Assembly (NCBI RefSeq): GCF_002886255.1
Contig: NZ_KZ614149.1
Span: 3,162,001-3,226,000 of the forward strand
DNA length: 64,000 nucleotides
Source of the DNA: Alteribacillus bidgolensis
GTDB lineage: Bacteria > Bacillota > Bacilli > Bacillales > Marinococcaceae
Direction of reading: 5' to 3'
The notes under the pieces are model-generated. The model had not been told where the DNA came from. It did no database searches and saw only the letters and a list, made by a program, of their open reading frames with translations. The translations under genes and the position numbers were made by a program. This document shows, piece by piece, positions 24,785 to 32,557 of the stretch (position 1 is the stretch's first letter; each line of letters opens with the position of its first letter).

Positions 24785-24925
24785 GAAAAGCGCAAACGCC
24801 CTTGTCAGCCTCGACAGGTAAATGTTCTCCAGGCAATGAAGGCGCTTTTTGCCTTTAATAACTGGAGGTTATTTAACCCCGAGAGGCTGGGAGCTGAAGC
24901 TAGACATCAAGCGCATACTTTCCTA
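24785..24925 (+). repeat. Dispersed repeat R2, copy b (short form), inside the probable clpE leader
   Basis: AAAAGCGCAAACGCCCTTG, CAGCCTCGACAGGTAAATG and CCCGAGAGGCTGGGAGCTG match R2 copies a and c at both ends, but the CACGTCCTG hairpins of the long form are absent. It lies between the CtsR-controlled promoter and the clpE start, so it should be transcribed as part of a leader of about 300 bases. Confidence 0.8.
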
Positions 24926-24999
24926 ACAGTGTAAAACAACAAAGAATTATTCTTTCTTTATAAAAATATTTACGTAAAAGTAAAGGAGGTACACGTATT

Positions 25000-27156
25000 A
25001 TGAGACGATGTGAAAACTGCAAACAGCGTCAGGCACGCATTGAACTAAATATGAACGTTAATGGCCATCATCAAAAAATGCATCTATGCGACATTTGTTA
25101 CCGTGAAGTCCGCAATGATATGAAACAGCCTTCTGGTTTCGGCGGCTTTGGAGGACAATCGTCCCCATTTGACCAAATGTTTAATGACATGATGAATTCT
25201 CAAATGGGTGTCATGCAGGGCAGTGAAGGACAAGCCCAACAAGGAAATGGACAAGGTGGAGGTTTATTGGATGACCTTGGCAAAAATTTGTCTGATGCAG
25301 CCCGTGCAGGAATGATTGATCCAGTTATCGGACGAGAAAAAGAAGTAGAACGAGTTATTGAAACATTAAATCGCCGTAATAAAAATAATCCAGTTCTTAT
25401 CGGTGAACCTGGTGTAGGTAAAACTGCAATTGCTGAAGGGCTTGCGCTGCGGATTTCAGAAGGAAATGTCCCAAACAAACTCAAAAATAAGGACATTTAC
25501 TTGCTTGATGTTTCTTCCTTAGTTGCAAACACCGGCGTTCGCGGTCAATTTGAAGAACGAATGAAGCAGCTTCTAAAAGAATTGCAAGAGCGTAAAAACG
25601 TAATCGTATTTATCGATGAAGTTCACCAGATTGTTGGAGCTGGATCAGCTGAAGGTTCTTCTGACGCCGGTAACATTATGAAACCAGCTCTTGCACGTGG
25701 AGAAATCCAAGTAATCGGTGCAACGACTCTTGCTGAATACCGCAAAATTGAAAAAGATGCGGCACTTGAACGCAGATTTCAACCGGTGATGGTGGATGAA
25801 CCAAATCTTGAAGATGCTGTTGCCATCCTTCAAGGCCTGCAAGAAAACTACGAAAAATACCATCAAGTTTCTTTTACTGAGGATGCGTTAAATGCTTGTG
25901 TTCAGCTTTCTAATCGTTATATCCAGGATCGCTTTCTCCCCGATAAAGCCATTGATTTAATGGATGAAGCAGGTTCCAAAATCAACCTGGCTCATAGTGA
26001 GGACGACGAACACGAAGTGCAAAGCCGCCTCGAACAGATTGCAGTAGAAAAAGAAAAAGCCACACAGCAAGAAGATTATGAACGAGCAGCAAAACTGCGC
26101 GACGAAGAAGCAAAACTTCAGAAACAGCTGGAAGACTCCACACAAAACAGTGAGAAATCAAACGAAAAAGCAATAGTTGACGTAGAAACGATTGAAAAAA
26201 TAGTTGAAAACAAAACAGGCATTCCTGTACGCCGACTTCAAAAAGATGAACAACAAAAAATGAAAGATCTTCCTGATCGCCTTCGAGCAAGCGTTATAGG
26301 TCAAGACGAAGCTGTCAGCAAAGTAGCACGCTCGATTCGCAGAAACCGTGCTGGTCTTAGAAAAGGAACCCGGCCTATTGGCTCCTTCCTCTTTATAGGT
26401 CCAACAGGGGTCGGAAAAACCGAGCTTTCCAAATCTCTAGCAGAAGAAATGTTTGGAGACAGTGAAGCAATGATACGTCTTGATATGAGTGAATATATGG
26501 AAAAACACTCTGTATCAAAACTAATCGGTTCCCCGCCAGGATATGTCGGACATGACGAAGCCGGACAGCTGACAGAACGAGTGCGTCGTAAGCCATACAG
26601 CATTATCCTTTTGGATGAAATTGAAAAAGCCCACCCTGATGTGCAGCATATGTTCCTGCAAATCATGGAAGACGGACGTTTAACAGACAGTCAAGGACGT
26701 ACGGTAAGCTTTAAAGACACGGTATTAATTATGACTTCTAATGCAGGCTCAAGCATTAAGAAAGTAACCGTTGGCTTTGGTAATAAGGAAGATGTAGAGC
26801 CAAAAATTACAGAATCTCTGTCTGATTACTTCAAGCCAGAATTCTTGAACCGCTTTGACAGCATCGTTCCTTTCAATGAACTTGGAAAAGAAGACCTTGT
26901 AACTATCGTTGACCTTATGCTCTCTGAAATTATCGATGCAGCAGCAGAACAAAGTATGCATGTTACAGTGACAGACGAAGCTAAAGCACTACTAGCTGAA
27001 CAAGGCTATGACCCTGCATTTGGTGCTAGACCGCTGCGCCGTGTTATTGAAGAAAAAGTAGAAGACGGTATTGCAGATCTTATGTTAGAAGAGGACAATC
27101 TCAAAGAAATAAAAGTAAGCGTTGAAAACAATACTATTGCTGTTGTTAAAGCGTAA
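25000..27156 (+). CDS. clpE: ATP-dependent Clp protease ATP-binding subunit ClpE
   Basis: A 718-residue AAA+ unfoldase that feeds ClpP and helps disaggregate proteins after heat stress. The N-terminal zinc finger RRCENCKQRQARIELN...LCDICYREV is specific to ClpE. A Gly/Gln-rich linker leads to AAA domain 1, with GEPGVGKTAIAEGLA and VIVFIDEVHQIVG. A coiled coil with UVR-like segment EKATQQEDYERAAKLRDEE follows, then AAA domain 2 with GPTGVGKTELSK and IILLDEIEKAHPDV, ending in FGARPLRRVIEE. AAAGGAGG precedes the ATG. Two CtsR boxes at its promoter give the expected control. It stands alone with a terminator. Confidence 0.97.
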   Translation: MRRCENCKQRQARIELNMNVNGHHQKMHLCDICYREVRNDMKQPSGFGGFGGQSSPFDQMFNDMMNSQMGVMQGSEGQAQQGNGQGGGLLDDLGKNLSDAARAGMIDPVIGREKEVERVIETLNRRNKNNPVLIGEPGVGKTAIAEGLALRISEGNVPNKLKNKDIYLLDVSSLVANTGVRGQFEERMKQLLKELQERKNVIVFIDEVHQIVGAGSAEGSSDAGNIMKPALARGEIQVIGATTLAEYRKIEKDAALERRFQPVMVDEPNLEDAVAILQGLQENYEKYHQVSFTEDALNACVQLSNRYIQDRFLPDKAIDLMDEAGSKINLAHSEDDEHEVQSRLEQIAVEKEKATQQEDYERAAKLRDEEAKLQKQLEDSTQNSEKSNEKAIVDVETIEKIVENKTGIPVRRLQKDEQQKMKDLPDRLRASVIGQDEAVSKVARSIRRNRAGLRKGTRPIGSFLFIGPTGVGKTELSKSLAEEMFGDSEAMIRLDMSEYMEKHSVSKLIGSPPGYVGHDEAGQLTERVRRKPYSIILLDEIEKAHPDVQHMFLQIMEDGRLTDSQGRTVSFKDTVLIMTSNAGSSIKKVTVGFGNKEDVEPKITESLSDYFKPEFLNRFDSIVPFNELGKEDLVTIVDLMLSEIIDAAAEQSMHVTVTDEAKALLAEQGYDPAFGARPLRRVIEEKVEDGIADLMLEEDNLKEIKVSVENNTIAVVKA

Positions 27157-27170
27157 TAAAGAAAAGCAGA

Positions 27171-27206
27171 AGGGTGTCCCATAGACAAACGGGACACCCT
27201 CTTTTG
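27171..27206 (+). terminator. Terminator of clpE
   Basis: AGGGTGTCCC and GGGACACCCT form a perfect ten-pair stem followed by CTTTTG. Confidence 0.9.
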
Positions 27207-27358
27207 TTTGCTTTTTTTTGCGTTTAAAGTTTCACCATGACCATTTAAAACGTCATAAAACGTACATTGTTGTCTATCACCTCGCATGCTATGCTATATG
27301 TTGTAATTAAAATATAAAGAGATATCTTAGATAAGACGATGAGGTGATGAAAGCCGTG

Positions 27359-27679
27359 ATGTCTTCTGCCATAGGAAAATTACGGGTAATCGGCATGTTA
27401 GAGGGTATATCTTTTTTGCTTCTATTGTTTTTAGCGATGCCGCTTAAATACGGTTCGGGAATGGATATGGCCGTTACTATTGCCGGGTCGGTTCATGGAG
27501 CTTTGTTTATTTTATATATTGCAGCTGTTATTTTCGTCTGGATTCAGCGGCGCTGGACTTTTTTGAGAGCTATTATCGCAATGACTGTGTCTGTTATTCC
27601 ATTTGGTCCGTTTGTGTTTGATAAAAGTTTGCGTCGTGAACAAGAAACAGGAATAGCTTCTGATTCTGTTACAGGGTAA
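27359..27679 (+). CDS. DUF3817 family membrane protein
   Basis: A small integral membrane protein of about 106 residues. LRVIGMLEGISFLLLLFLAM opens the first membrane helix, VHGALFILYIAAV the second, and FLRAIIAMTVSVIPFGPFVF the third. The E-G-x-S and H-G motifs and the closing IPFGPFVFD identify the DUF3817 (YdzA-like) family of unknown function. Start choice is unclear: GAGG is only two bases from ATG 27347, so ATG 27359 or GTG 27356 is likelier. Monocistronic, with a terminator. Confidence 0.8.
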   Translation: MSSAIGKLRVIGMLEGISFLLLLFLAMPLKYGSGMDMAVTIAGSVHGALFILYIAAVIFVWIQRRWTFLRAIIAMTVSVIPFGPFVFDKSLRREQETGIASDSVTG

Positions 27680-27697
27680 AGAAAAGAAGTTATGGAT

Positions 27698-27736
27698 AAA
27701 GACTGGTCAGTAAGAGGTATTGATCAGTCTTTTTTA
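27698..27736 (+). terminator. Terminator of the DUF3817 gene
   Basis: AAAGACTGGTCA and TGATCAGTCTTT pair with one wobble and are followed by TTTTAT. R1 copy g starts seven bases later. Confidence 0.85.
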
Positions 27737-27742
27737 TACTGT

Positions 27743-27825
27743 TTAGAAAAACTCGGCATGCCGCCGGCTCCTCTGGCGAAAAACGCAGTTTTGCTTATAC
27801 TTTGATCCTTTAGCAAGTTTAAACC
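27743..27825 (+). repeat. Dispersed repeat R1, copy g
   Basis: TTAGAAAAACTCGGCATGCC, GCCGGCTCCTCTGGCG and TTTTGCTTATACTTTGATCC are nearly identical to copy d; the last 15-20 bases are lost. It lies in the 308-base spacer between the DUF3817 and DUF368 genes, which holds nothing else recognisable besides promoter-like AT-rich sequence. Confidence 0.75.
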
Positions 27826-27987
27826 AATTTATAAAAAATGATCGTAAATAGCACAGGCTGATGCTATTTTCCGTCCCAAGTTTTTCTAATAGCATACCTT
27901 GTCCTATGCTGCATATAAATCTGGTAAGATGAAAAATGAACAAACCATGCAAATAAGATCTATTAAAGATACTAAAGGTGATACTTA

Positions 27988-28806
27988 ATGATGGAATGGA
28001 AAAATATTTTTAGAGGGATAGCAATGGGAGCGAGCGATCTTATCCCAGGAGTCAGCGGAGGTACGATTGCGTTAGTCCTTGGTATTTATCATCGCTTAAT
28101 CGCAGCTATCAATAATTTTTTTAGCAGAAAATGGAAAGATCAGCTTGGTTTTTTTATTCCTCTTGGCATTGGCATAGGAATTGCTGTATTAAGTTTAAGT
28201 AATTTACTGGAGTGGCTGCTTTCCGTTCACCCTCAGCCAACTTATTTCTTTTTTATGGGACTTATTTTAGGAACAATTCCTTTGTTACTAAAAGAAGCCG
28301 ACTACAAACAAAAGTTTAAACCTTATCATTTTTTTATTGTTGCTATTGCTGCTGTACTTATTATTTTATCAGGGGTTTATAAAGGAGAAGAAACAGGAGA
28401 AGTGGTCCATACATTAACTTCATCTGACTATATATATTTGTTTTTCTCTGGATGGCTGGCAAGCTCTGCAATGATATTGCCAGGGGTAAGCGGTTCGTTT
28501 ATCCTTTTAATTCTTGGTGTTTATGAAACAATTATTAATGCCGTTACCTCTTTACAATTCCCCGTCATTTTCACTGTAGGGCTGGGCATTTTTATAGGCA
28601 TTACTATTATGAGCAAATTTTTGCATTATCTTCTACGCCAGCATCGAACGGGGACCTACGCTGTTATGAGCGGACTATTGATAGGATCTTTATTTGTGAT
28701 ATTCCCTGGTTTAGGGACTAGCTGGCTTGTTACAGCAATCAGCCTATTAACCTTTCTATCAGGCTGGATCCTGACTATTATACTCGGAAAACTAGAAAGC
28801 ACTTAA
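27988..28806 (+). CDS. popT: DUF368 membrane protein, probable undecaprenyl-phosphate translocase PopT
   Basis: A 272-residue polytopic membrane protein with about eight helices. Two inverted repeats share the P-G-V-S-G motif: ASDLIPGVSGGTIALVLGIY near residue 15 and AMILPGVSGSFILLILGVY near residue 160. This is the DUF368 signature. Family members were recently shown to return undecaprenyl phosphate across the membrane for wall synthesis, alongside DedA-type UptA. A DedA gene is at 43283. AAAGGTGAT precedes ATG 27988. No operon partners. Function is by family only. Confidence 0.8.
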   Translation: MMEWKNIFRGIAMGASDLIPGVSGGTIALVLGIYHRLIAAINNFFSRKWKDQLGFFIPLGIGIGIAVLSLSNLLEWLLSVHPQPTYFFFMGLILGTIPLLLKEADYKQKFKPYHFFIVAIAAVLIILSGVYKGEETGEVVHTLTSSDYIYLFFSGWLASSAMILPGVSGSFILLILGVYETIINAVTSLQFPVIFTVGLGIFIGITIMSKFLHYLLRQHRTGTYAVMSGLLIGSLFVIFPGLGTSWLVTAISLLTFLSGWILTIILGKLEST

Positions 28807-28880
28807 AATGCGTAAACAGTAAGAACAAAGTACAAAGTCTAGGCAGCTTTATACCTTCTTCACTAATGTTGCCAATGCCT

Positions 28881-28979
28881 CAGGACGTGGCATTTTTGGC
28901 ACACGTCGTGTAAAAGTACGTCCTGTAGGTGTTGGAATTTCTTTAGCGGTGTTAAACTTTATAGAAGTATAAGAAAGAG
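28881..28979. repeat. Fragments of repeats R2 and R1
   Basis: CAGGACGTGG with TGGCACACGTC and TACGTCCTGTAG repeat the hairpin core of R2 (complement of CACGTCCTG). It is followed by CTTTAGCGGTGTTAAACTTT and AGAAGTATAAGAAAG, the right half of R1. An outer TGCCA/TGGCA pairing is possible. This looks like a decayed composite block. Confidence 0.5.
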
Positions 28980-29010
28980 GCGGAACCATTTAATTTGGAG
29001 CCGCCTTTTA
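28979..29010. terminator. Terminator between popT and ywdK
   Basis: GGCGGAACC and GGAGCCGCC pair across a short AT loop and lie just beyond the ywdK stop. T-rich sequence follows on the plus strand, so it may serve both convergent genes. Confidence 0.65.
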
Positions 29011-29018
29011 GATATTTT

Positions 29019-29399
29019 TTATATTTTTAATACTGAAATAACAAGCATAATCCAGCCGGCAATGAATGCTGTCCCTCCTATCGGAGTAATAGCTCCAAGC
29101 CATGTCATCCCGGTAAAAGCCATGGTGTACAAGCTTCCGGAAAAAATAACAATTCCTGCAAACAAAAGCCAGCCAGCCCAGGATAAAGACGCAGAACTTC
29201 CTGCATAAGCAGCTGCTAAACCAATTGCGAGCAATCCTAAGGCGTGCATAATATGGTATTGAACTCCTGTTTGATAAACTTCCATCAGCTTGTCCGATAA
29301 TTTTCCTTCCAAGCCGTGTGCTCCAAACGCTCCAAATCCTACCGCTGCAGCTGCATTAAGAGCACCTAATACAATAAATATTTTCCACACCGTTTTCAC
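29019..29399 (-). CDS. ywdK: DUF423 family membrane protein YwdK
   Basis: A 126-residue protein with four membrane helices. The N-terminal GALNAAAAVGFGAFGAHGL and YQTGVQYHIMHALGLLAIGL, then FSGSLYTMAFTGM, are conserved in DUF423. Function is unknown. It lies next to ywdI, and gerQ (ywdL) is nearby, as in Bacillus subtilis. The ATG at 29399 is preceded by GGAGGGTG. Probably cotranscribed with ywdI (20-base gap). Confidence 0.87.
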   Translation of the reverse strand: MKTVWKIFIVLGALNAAAAVGFGAFGAHGLEGKLSDKLMEVYQTGVQYHIMHALGLLAIGLAAAYAGSSASLSWAGWLLFAGIVIFSGSLYTMAFTGMTWLGAITPIGGTAFIAGWIMLVISVLKI

Positions 29400-29419
29400 C
29401 CTCCATTTTAAGAAGACAA

Positions 29420-29734
29420 TTAAAATTCAAGTAAATTTCCATCTGATGATGGTATCTCGCTTGTCGTTCTAGCAGCAGAGGATGAAGAAACTTGTTTTGT
29501 TTCTATGGAAGACTGTTTTATACCAGCAGTTTTAGAAGAAATCTTAGCTGTCTTCACGGTGTCTATGTTTCTTTTTCTTTTGCTTTCATCAGAGGCTAGT
29601 ATAATATCGCAATAAGCCTTTAACACCCGAGCGTGTTCCTTAACCACTGCTTCTTCTTTTCGGTCCACTTGTTCAGCAAGCTGCATTAATTCCTCTTCCA
29701 TTTTTTCCACAACTGTTCGAGCGGAAATATTCAT
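29420..29734 (-). CDS. ywdI: YwdI family protein (DUF5327)
   Basis: A 104-residue soluble protein. Residues 1-55 form a charged helix (ISARTVVEKMEEELMQLAEQ, then VDRKEEAVVKEHARVLKAYC) ending in DIILASDE; the rest is a Ser/Thr/Lys-rich, disordered tail ending DGNLLEF. The helical part fits the YwdI family of Bacillales, function unknown. Gene order with ywdK supports the name. AGGTG six bases before ATG 29734 sets the start; the ORF extends to a GTG at 29743 without better spacing. Confidence 0.75.
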   Translation of the reverse strand: MNISARTVVEKMEEELMQLAEQVDRKEEAVVKEHARVLKAYCDIILASDESKRKRNIDTVKTAKISSKTAGIKQSSIETKQVSSSSAARTTSEIPSSDGNLLEF

Positions 29735-29815
29735 CCCGTTCACCTGCTTTAATAAATTTTATTCTCCCGCATTATACCACAGCATGCCATTATGCTTCTA
29801 ACCTTCCCTATACTA

Positions 29816-30112
29816 AGAAAAGCGCAAGCGCCCTTGTTTTAAATGACGTTCGGCTAAGTTCCTCACGTCCTGTAAGAACGCAGAACTGGCTTGCCCTGGA
29901 TGGGCTGACTTCTGCGTTGCGAATTCGTCGCCAAAAACGTCACGTCCTGTGGCATTGGCGACATTAGTACGTCCTGTACGTTGACGTTCGCGATCTTAGC
30001 AGAAAGATCCTTCAATTTGCGAATCTAGCAAAAGTTCCTTAAACCATCTCGGGCCTCCGAGAGGCTGGGCGCTGAAGCTAGACATCAAAGCGCAAAATTT
30101 TATACTTTCCTT
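29816..30112 (+). repeat. Dispersed repeat R2, copy c (long form)
   Basis: Starts AAGAAAAGCGCAAGCGCCC and ends GAGAGGCTGGGCGCTGAAG with CTAGACATC. Its interior has three CACGTCCTG-type hairpins (about 29864, 29941 and 29969). The outer arms are GTCGCCA and TGGCGAC around the second one, where copy a has GTTCGAC and GTCGAAC. The segment AGCAAAAGTTCCTTAAACCA is identical to copy a. Confidence 0.82.
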
Positions 30113-30121
30113 ATAATAAAG

Positions 30122-30150
30122 ACCAGGGCCATTTCTATCACAGCCCTGGC
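30122..30150 (-). terminator. Terminator of the small unknown gene
   Basis: CCAGGGC and GCCCTGG pair across a 13-base loop just past the stop at 30172, followed on the minus strand by TCTTTATT. Confidence 0.7.
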
Positions 30151-30171
30151 TTTCTTCTTTTCAATTGTTTA

Positions 30172-30354
30172 TCACTTAATTATCGTGTAACCATATGCTT
30201 CAATTTTAGGATAATTCTCTTCATCTATAATCCAAAAATCTCCTTGATCGTCTTTTACAATTAATTCTTTATTTACAGCTTCTTCTTTGGCTTCTTTTTC
30301 TTTGTCAAACTTTTTGGCTGGAATTTGCATATCATCAACAATGATGAATGCCAT
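30172..30354 (-). CDS. Small protein of unknown function
   Basis: A 60-residue protein: MAFIIVDDMQIPAKKFDKEK, a highly charged middle, and a hydrophobic-aromatic end with DFWIIDEENYPKIEAYGY. No membrane helix or cysteine. The family is not recognised. The pattern of a short beta strand, charged helix and terminal strand suggests a small folded domain. GGAGGTG lies six bases before ATG 30354; an in-frame start at 30369 is not needed. It has its own terminator and lies between repeat R2 copy c and the nitrogen operon. Confidence 0.6.
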   Translation of the reverse strand: MAFIIVDDMQIPAKKFDKEKEAKEEAVNKELIVKDDQGDFWIIDEENYPKIEAYGYTIIK

Positions 30355-30437
30355 ACCTAACACCTCCATTTACCGAAAAATGTACCCGGCAGCATGGAAG
30401 TTTAAACAGGGGTGCGATCATTTGTCACAAAATTGTA

Positions 30438-30460
30438 AACAGAAGGCTCAGCCTTCTGTT
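30438..30460 (-). terminator. Terminator overlapping the stop codon of the GlnR/TnrA-like gene
   Basis: AACAGAAGGC and GCCTTCTGTT are perfect arms, and the three-base loop is the stop codon TGA itself (30448-30450). The minus strand continues TTTACAATTTTG. A translating ribosome would cover the hairpin, an unusually tight arrangement. Confidence 0.7.
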
Positions 30461-30786
30461 TCGTTAAGGTACATTCGTAACTTTTTCATATCCTTCCTGT
30501 TTACGACACTTTTAGCAGATTGTACTTCTGATTCGGCCAATTGTTTTCTCGCTGATAGAACTGTTTTTACGCCTGCTATATTTAAACCTTGATCAATCAA
30601 TTCTTTGATTTCTGCGCACCGGTCAATATCTTCTAAAGAAAACAGACGCTGATTACCTTCGTTTCGTTTCGGATGTATTAAACCTTGCTGTTCATAATAT
30701 CGAATCTGACGAGCACTTAACGATGTTAATTCCTGTACAACACTTATGGGAAAACACGCTGTACGGCGAGGGATATGGTCTTTCAC
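30448..30786 (-). CDS. MerR-family regulator of the GlnR/TnrA type
   Basis: A 112-residue transcription factor. FPISVVQELTSLSARQIRYY and EQQGLIHPKRNEGNQRLFS closely follow the DNA-binding domain of GlnR and TnrA; GLNIAGVKTVL completes it. The C-terminus (EVQSAKSVVNRKDMKKLRMY) is shorter than the glutamine synthetase-binding tail of GlnR. It is the last gene of the amtB operon, 19 bases after the exonuclease, with a GTG start and GGAGGAG site. An exact GlnR/TnrA box stands at the operon promoter, suggesting that it regulates its own operon. Whether it is GlnR, TnrA or a paralogue cannot be told; glnA is not in view. Confidence 0.8.
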   Translation of the reverse strand: MKDHIPRRTACFPISVVQELTSLSARQIRYYEQQGLIHPKRNEGNQRLFSLEDIDRCAEIKELIDQGLNIAGVKTVLSARKQLAESEVQSAKSVVNRKDMKKLRMYLNETEG

Positions 30787-30805
30787 CTCACTCTCCTCCT
30801 TTTCC

Positions 30806-31540
30806 TTATCGCTGCTGTTGATTTAGATAAACATACACATCTTGCAACGTTTCATAACCTCGTTTCATTACTTCCTTTACAGAACAATTCCACAGCTCCG
30901 CAGCCATGATAGCATCTGCCAGCGCATGATGACGTTCATTAACCGGGATGTCATAATATCCACAGCAAGCTTCGAGTTCCGAAGAATTATATTCTGGAGC
31001 TGCAATTTGAAATAAAAAAGAGGTATCAAGCAATCGATGCTGAAATTGAATTCCCGTAGCTTGATAGGTGGCATGCTGAAGAAACCTTTGTTCGTGGCGA
31101 GCATGATGTGCCACCAAAATATCAGTCTGGATGAAAGCATAAAACTGTTGAAGTACTTCTGCTAAGGGGGGTGCAGCTTCTAATTCTTCTTTCTTCAGCC
31201 CGGTTAATTCAGAGACTTCCGGAGACAAAGACTCTGGCTCACTAACAGCAGTATAAAAGGATTCTTCTTTTTTTAGCTCGCCATTTTTTATTTTTACTGC
31301 CCCTACTGATAGTATTTTATCTCCCCCATCTGGATAAAACCCCGATGTTTCTAAATCAAGTACGGTAACATTCAATGAATCTAATGGTTTTTGGAGAGGC
31401 TCTTCTGCCTTTAAGTCTTTTTGAAGCTGTCGTAAAAAAGAAAGATGGTGCGGGTTGCTTTGATCCATAGAAGAAACAAAGGGGACACCTATTTTACCGG
31501 ATACTTGACGTACCCATTGATACATTTGGTTCATTACCAT
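30806..31540 (-). CDS. DnaQ-type 3'-5' exonuclease domain protein
   Basis: A 244-residue protein. After a 50-residue N-terminal region (WVRQVSGKIGVPFVSS onwards), the exonuclease domain shows VLDLETSGFYPDGGDKI (ExoI, with Asp and Glu), ILVAHHARHEQRFL (ExoII-like; histidine-alanine replaces the usual N-x-x-F-D) and HHALADAIMAAEL (ExoIII, with His and Asp). Such proteins degrade short nucleic acids. In several bacteria a DnaQ-type gene follows a DUF294 nucleotidyltransferase, as here. The ATG overlaps the stop codon of that upstream gene (ATGGTAA), implying translational coupling. Confidence 0.82.
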   Translation of the reverse strand: MVMNQMYQWVRQVSGKIGVPFVSSMDQSNPHHLSFLRQLQKDLKAEEPLQKPLDSLNVTVLDLETSGFYPDGGDKILSVGAVKIKNGELKKEESFYTAVSEPESLSPEVSELTGLKKEELEAAPPLAEVLQQFYAFIQTDILVAHHARHEQRFLQHATYQATGIQFQHRLLDTSFLFQIAAPEYNSSELEACCGYYDIPVNERHHALADAIMAAELWNCSVKEVMKRGYETLQDVYVYLNQQQR

Positions 31541-32553
31541 AACCCTTCACCTGATTCCACTAATTTTCTCGTTTGTTGAAATAAATGTTTTCCCTCTTTA
31601 ACTGCTGCTTTTAATGTTTTTTTCTGATCTTTTGTAAGTCGGTCCACTGGCACATAATGAACATCTTCATACGTTTGGTGGTACTTCCAAAAGGAAGCAC
31701 GAAGATCAAGTAATGCTTTAAAATATTCGATTTTTCCATTCACAAATGAATATTTATCCACAGTTTTTTCCATTCTCTGGAGGGTAGAAGTATCATGCAG
31801 CCCTTCTTTAATAGCTAATAAACGCATAGCATGGACGTATGGAAAAAAACCAACATCTTTAATGTGAAGAGAACCAGTATAAGGCCCTTTTTCTTCCGGC
31901 AATAACTTGCCAAAGGCATTCGTCCCCTGATGTAAATAAGAAGTATTTTCTGCAAGTCGTTCTAACAAACGAGGATCACTGGAAACTTTAAGAAAGACAT
32001 GCTCTTTAATATCAGCCAGTAGTTTTTCTTCTCCTATTAACACTCGTGAATCAATAAAGGTAAGCAAATGTCGAAATGTCTCCCATTTGTCTTTTTCTAA
32101 CCATTCGTCCACTTGCTGCCTCCATTCATTAATACCGTGACACCAGCGTGGATGGGATGCCATTACTTTACCCTCGCAGCGAGGATAACCAACAATAGCC
32201 ATTCCTTCACGAATTTCTTCACCGAGGCTTAAAAAATAATCTTGATACGATTCGTCTTTTCCATTGAAAATAATGCCATGATCCTGGTCGCTCCATAAGG
32301 CTTGTTCTTTTCTCCCAGAACTGCCCATAACAAAGAAAGTAAAGTGAGCAGGGACCTGCCCCCGCTCACTTTCTAAACGGTGTACAGCAAGAGCAGTAGT
32401 TTCCAGCACCCATCTATCATGTGCTTCATTTAATTGCTCAGGATCTTCTGCCACCTGGTTTGTTTCATTCTCTCTTGCTTTTTTAATCGCTTGATAACTA
32501 TCAAAGGAAGGAGGGAGGAGAGCTCCCTCTTCAAAAGATGGTGAAAATTTCAT
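31534..32553 (-). CDS. DUF294 nucleotidyltransferase-like protein (GlnD-like N-domain)
   Basis: A 339-residue cytoplasmic protein. FVMGSSGRKEQALWSDQDHG is the DUF294 / GlnD-type nucleotidyltransferase core (G-S-x-x-R-x-E...S-D-Q-D). FLSLGEEIREGMAIVGYPRC follows, and the C-terminal helical part fits DUF294_C. No CBS domains are fused. The protein could transfer a nucleotide to a partner protein; no target is proven. It overlaps or abuts amtB by a few bases, where Bacillus subtilis has the PII gene glnK (nrgB). ATG 32553 is ten bases from AGGTG; GTG 32565, inside amtB, is an alternative. No PII gene is present here. Confidence 0.8.
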   Translation of the reverse strand: MKFSPSFEEGALLPPSFDSYQAIKKARENETNQVAEDPEQLNEAHDRWVLETTALAVHRLESERGQVPAHFTFFVMGSSGRKEQALWSDQDHGIIFNGKDESYQDYFLSLGEEIREGMAIVGYPRCEGKVMASHPRWCHGINEWRQQVDEWLEKDKWETFRHLLTFIDSRVLIGEEKLLADIKEHVFLKVSSDPRLLERLAENTSYLHQGTNAFGKLLPEEKGPYTGSLHIKDVGFFPYVHAMRLLAIKEGLHDTSTLQRMEKTVDKYSFVNGKIEYFKALLDLRASFWKYHQTYEDVHYVPVDRLTKDQKKTLKAAVKEGKHLFQQTRKLVESGEGLW

Positions 32554-32557
32554 GTCA

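Noticed and set aside
27944..28806. DUF368 protein considered as a PTS or drug transporter
   Set aside because: The paired P-G-V-S-G motifs are specific for DUF368.
30448..30786. MerR regulator considered as a metal or drug sensor
   Set aside because: The DNA-binding half follows GlnR/TnrA closely, there are no metal-binding cysteines, and the operon has a GlnR/TnrA box.
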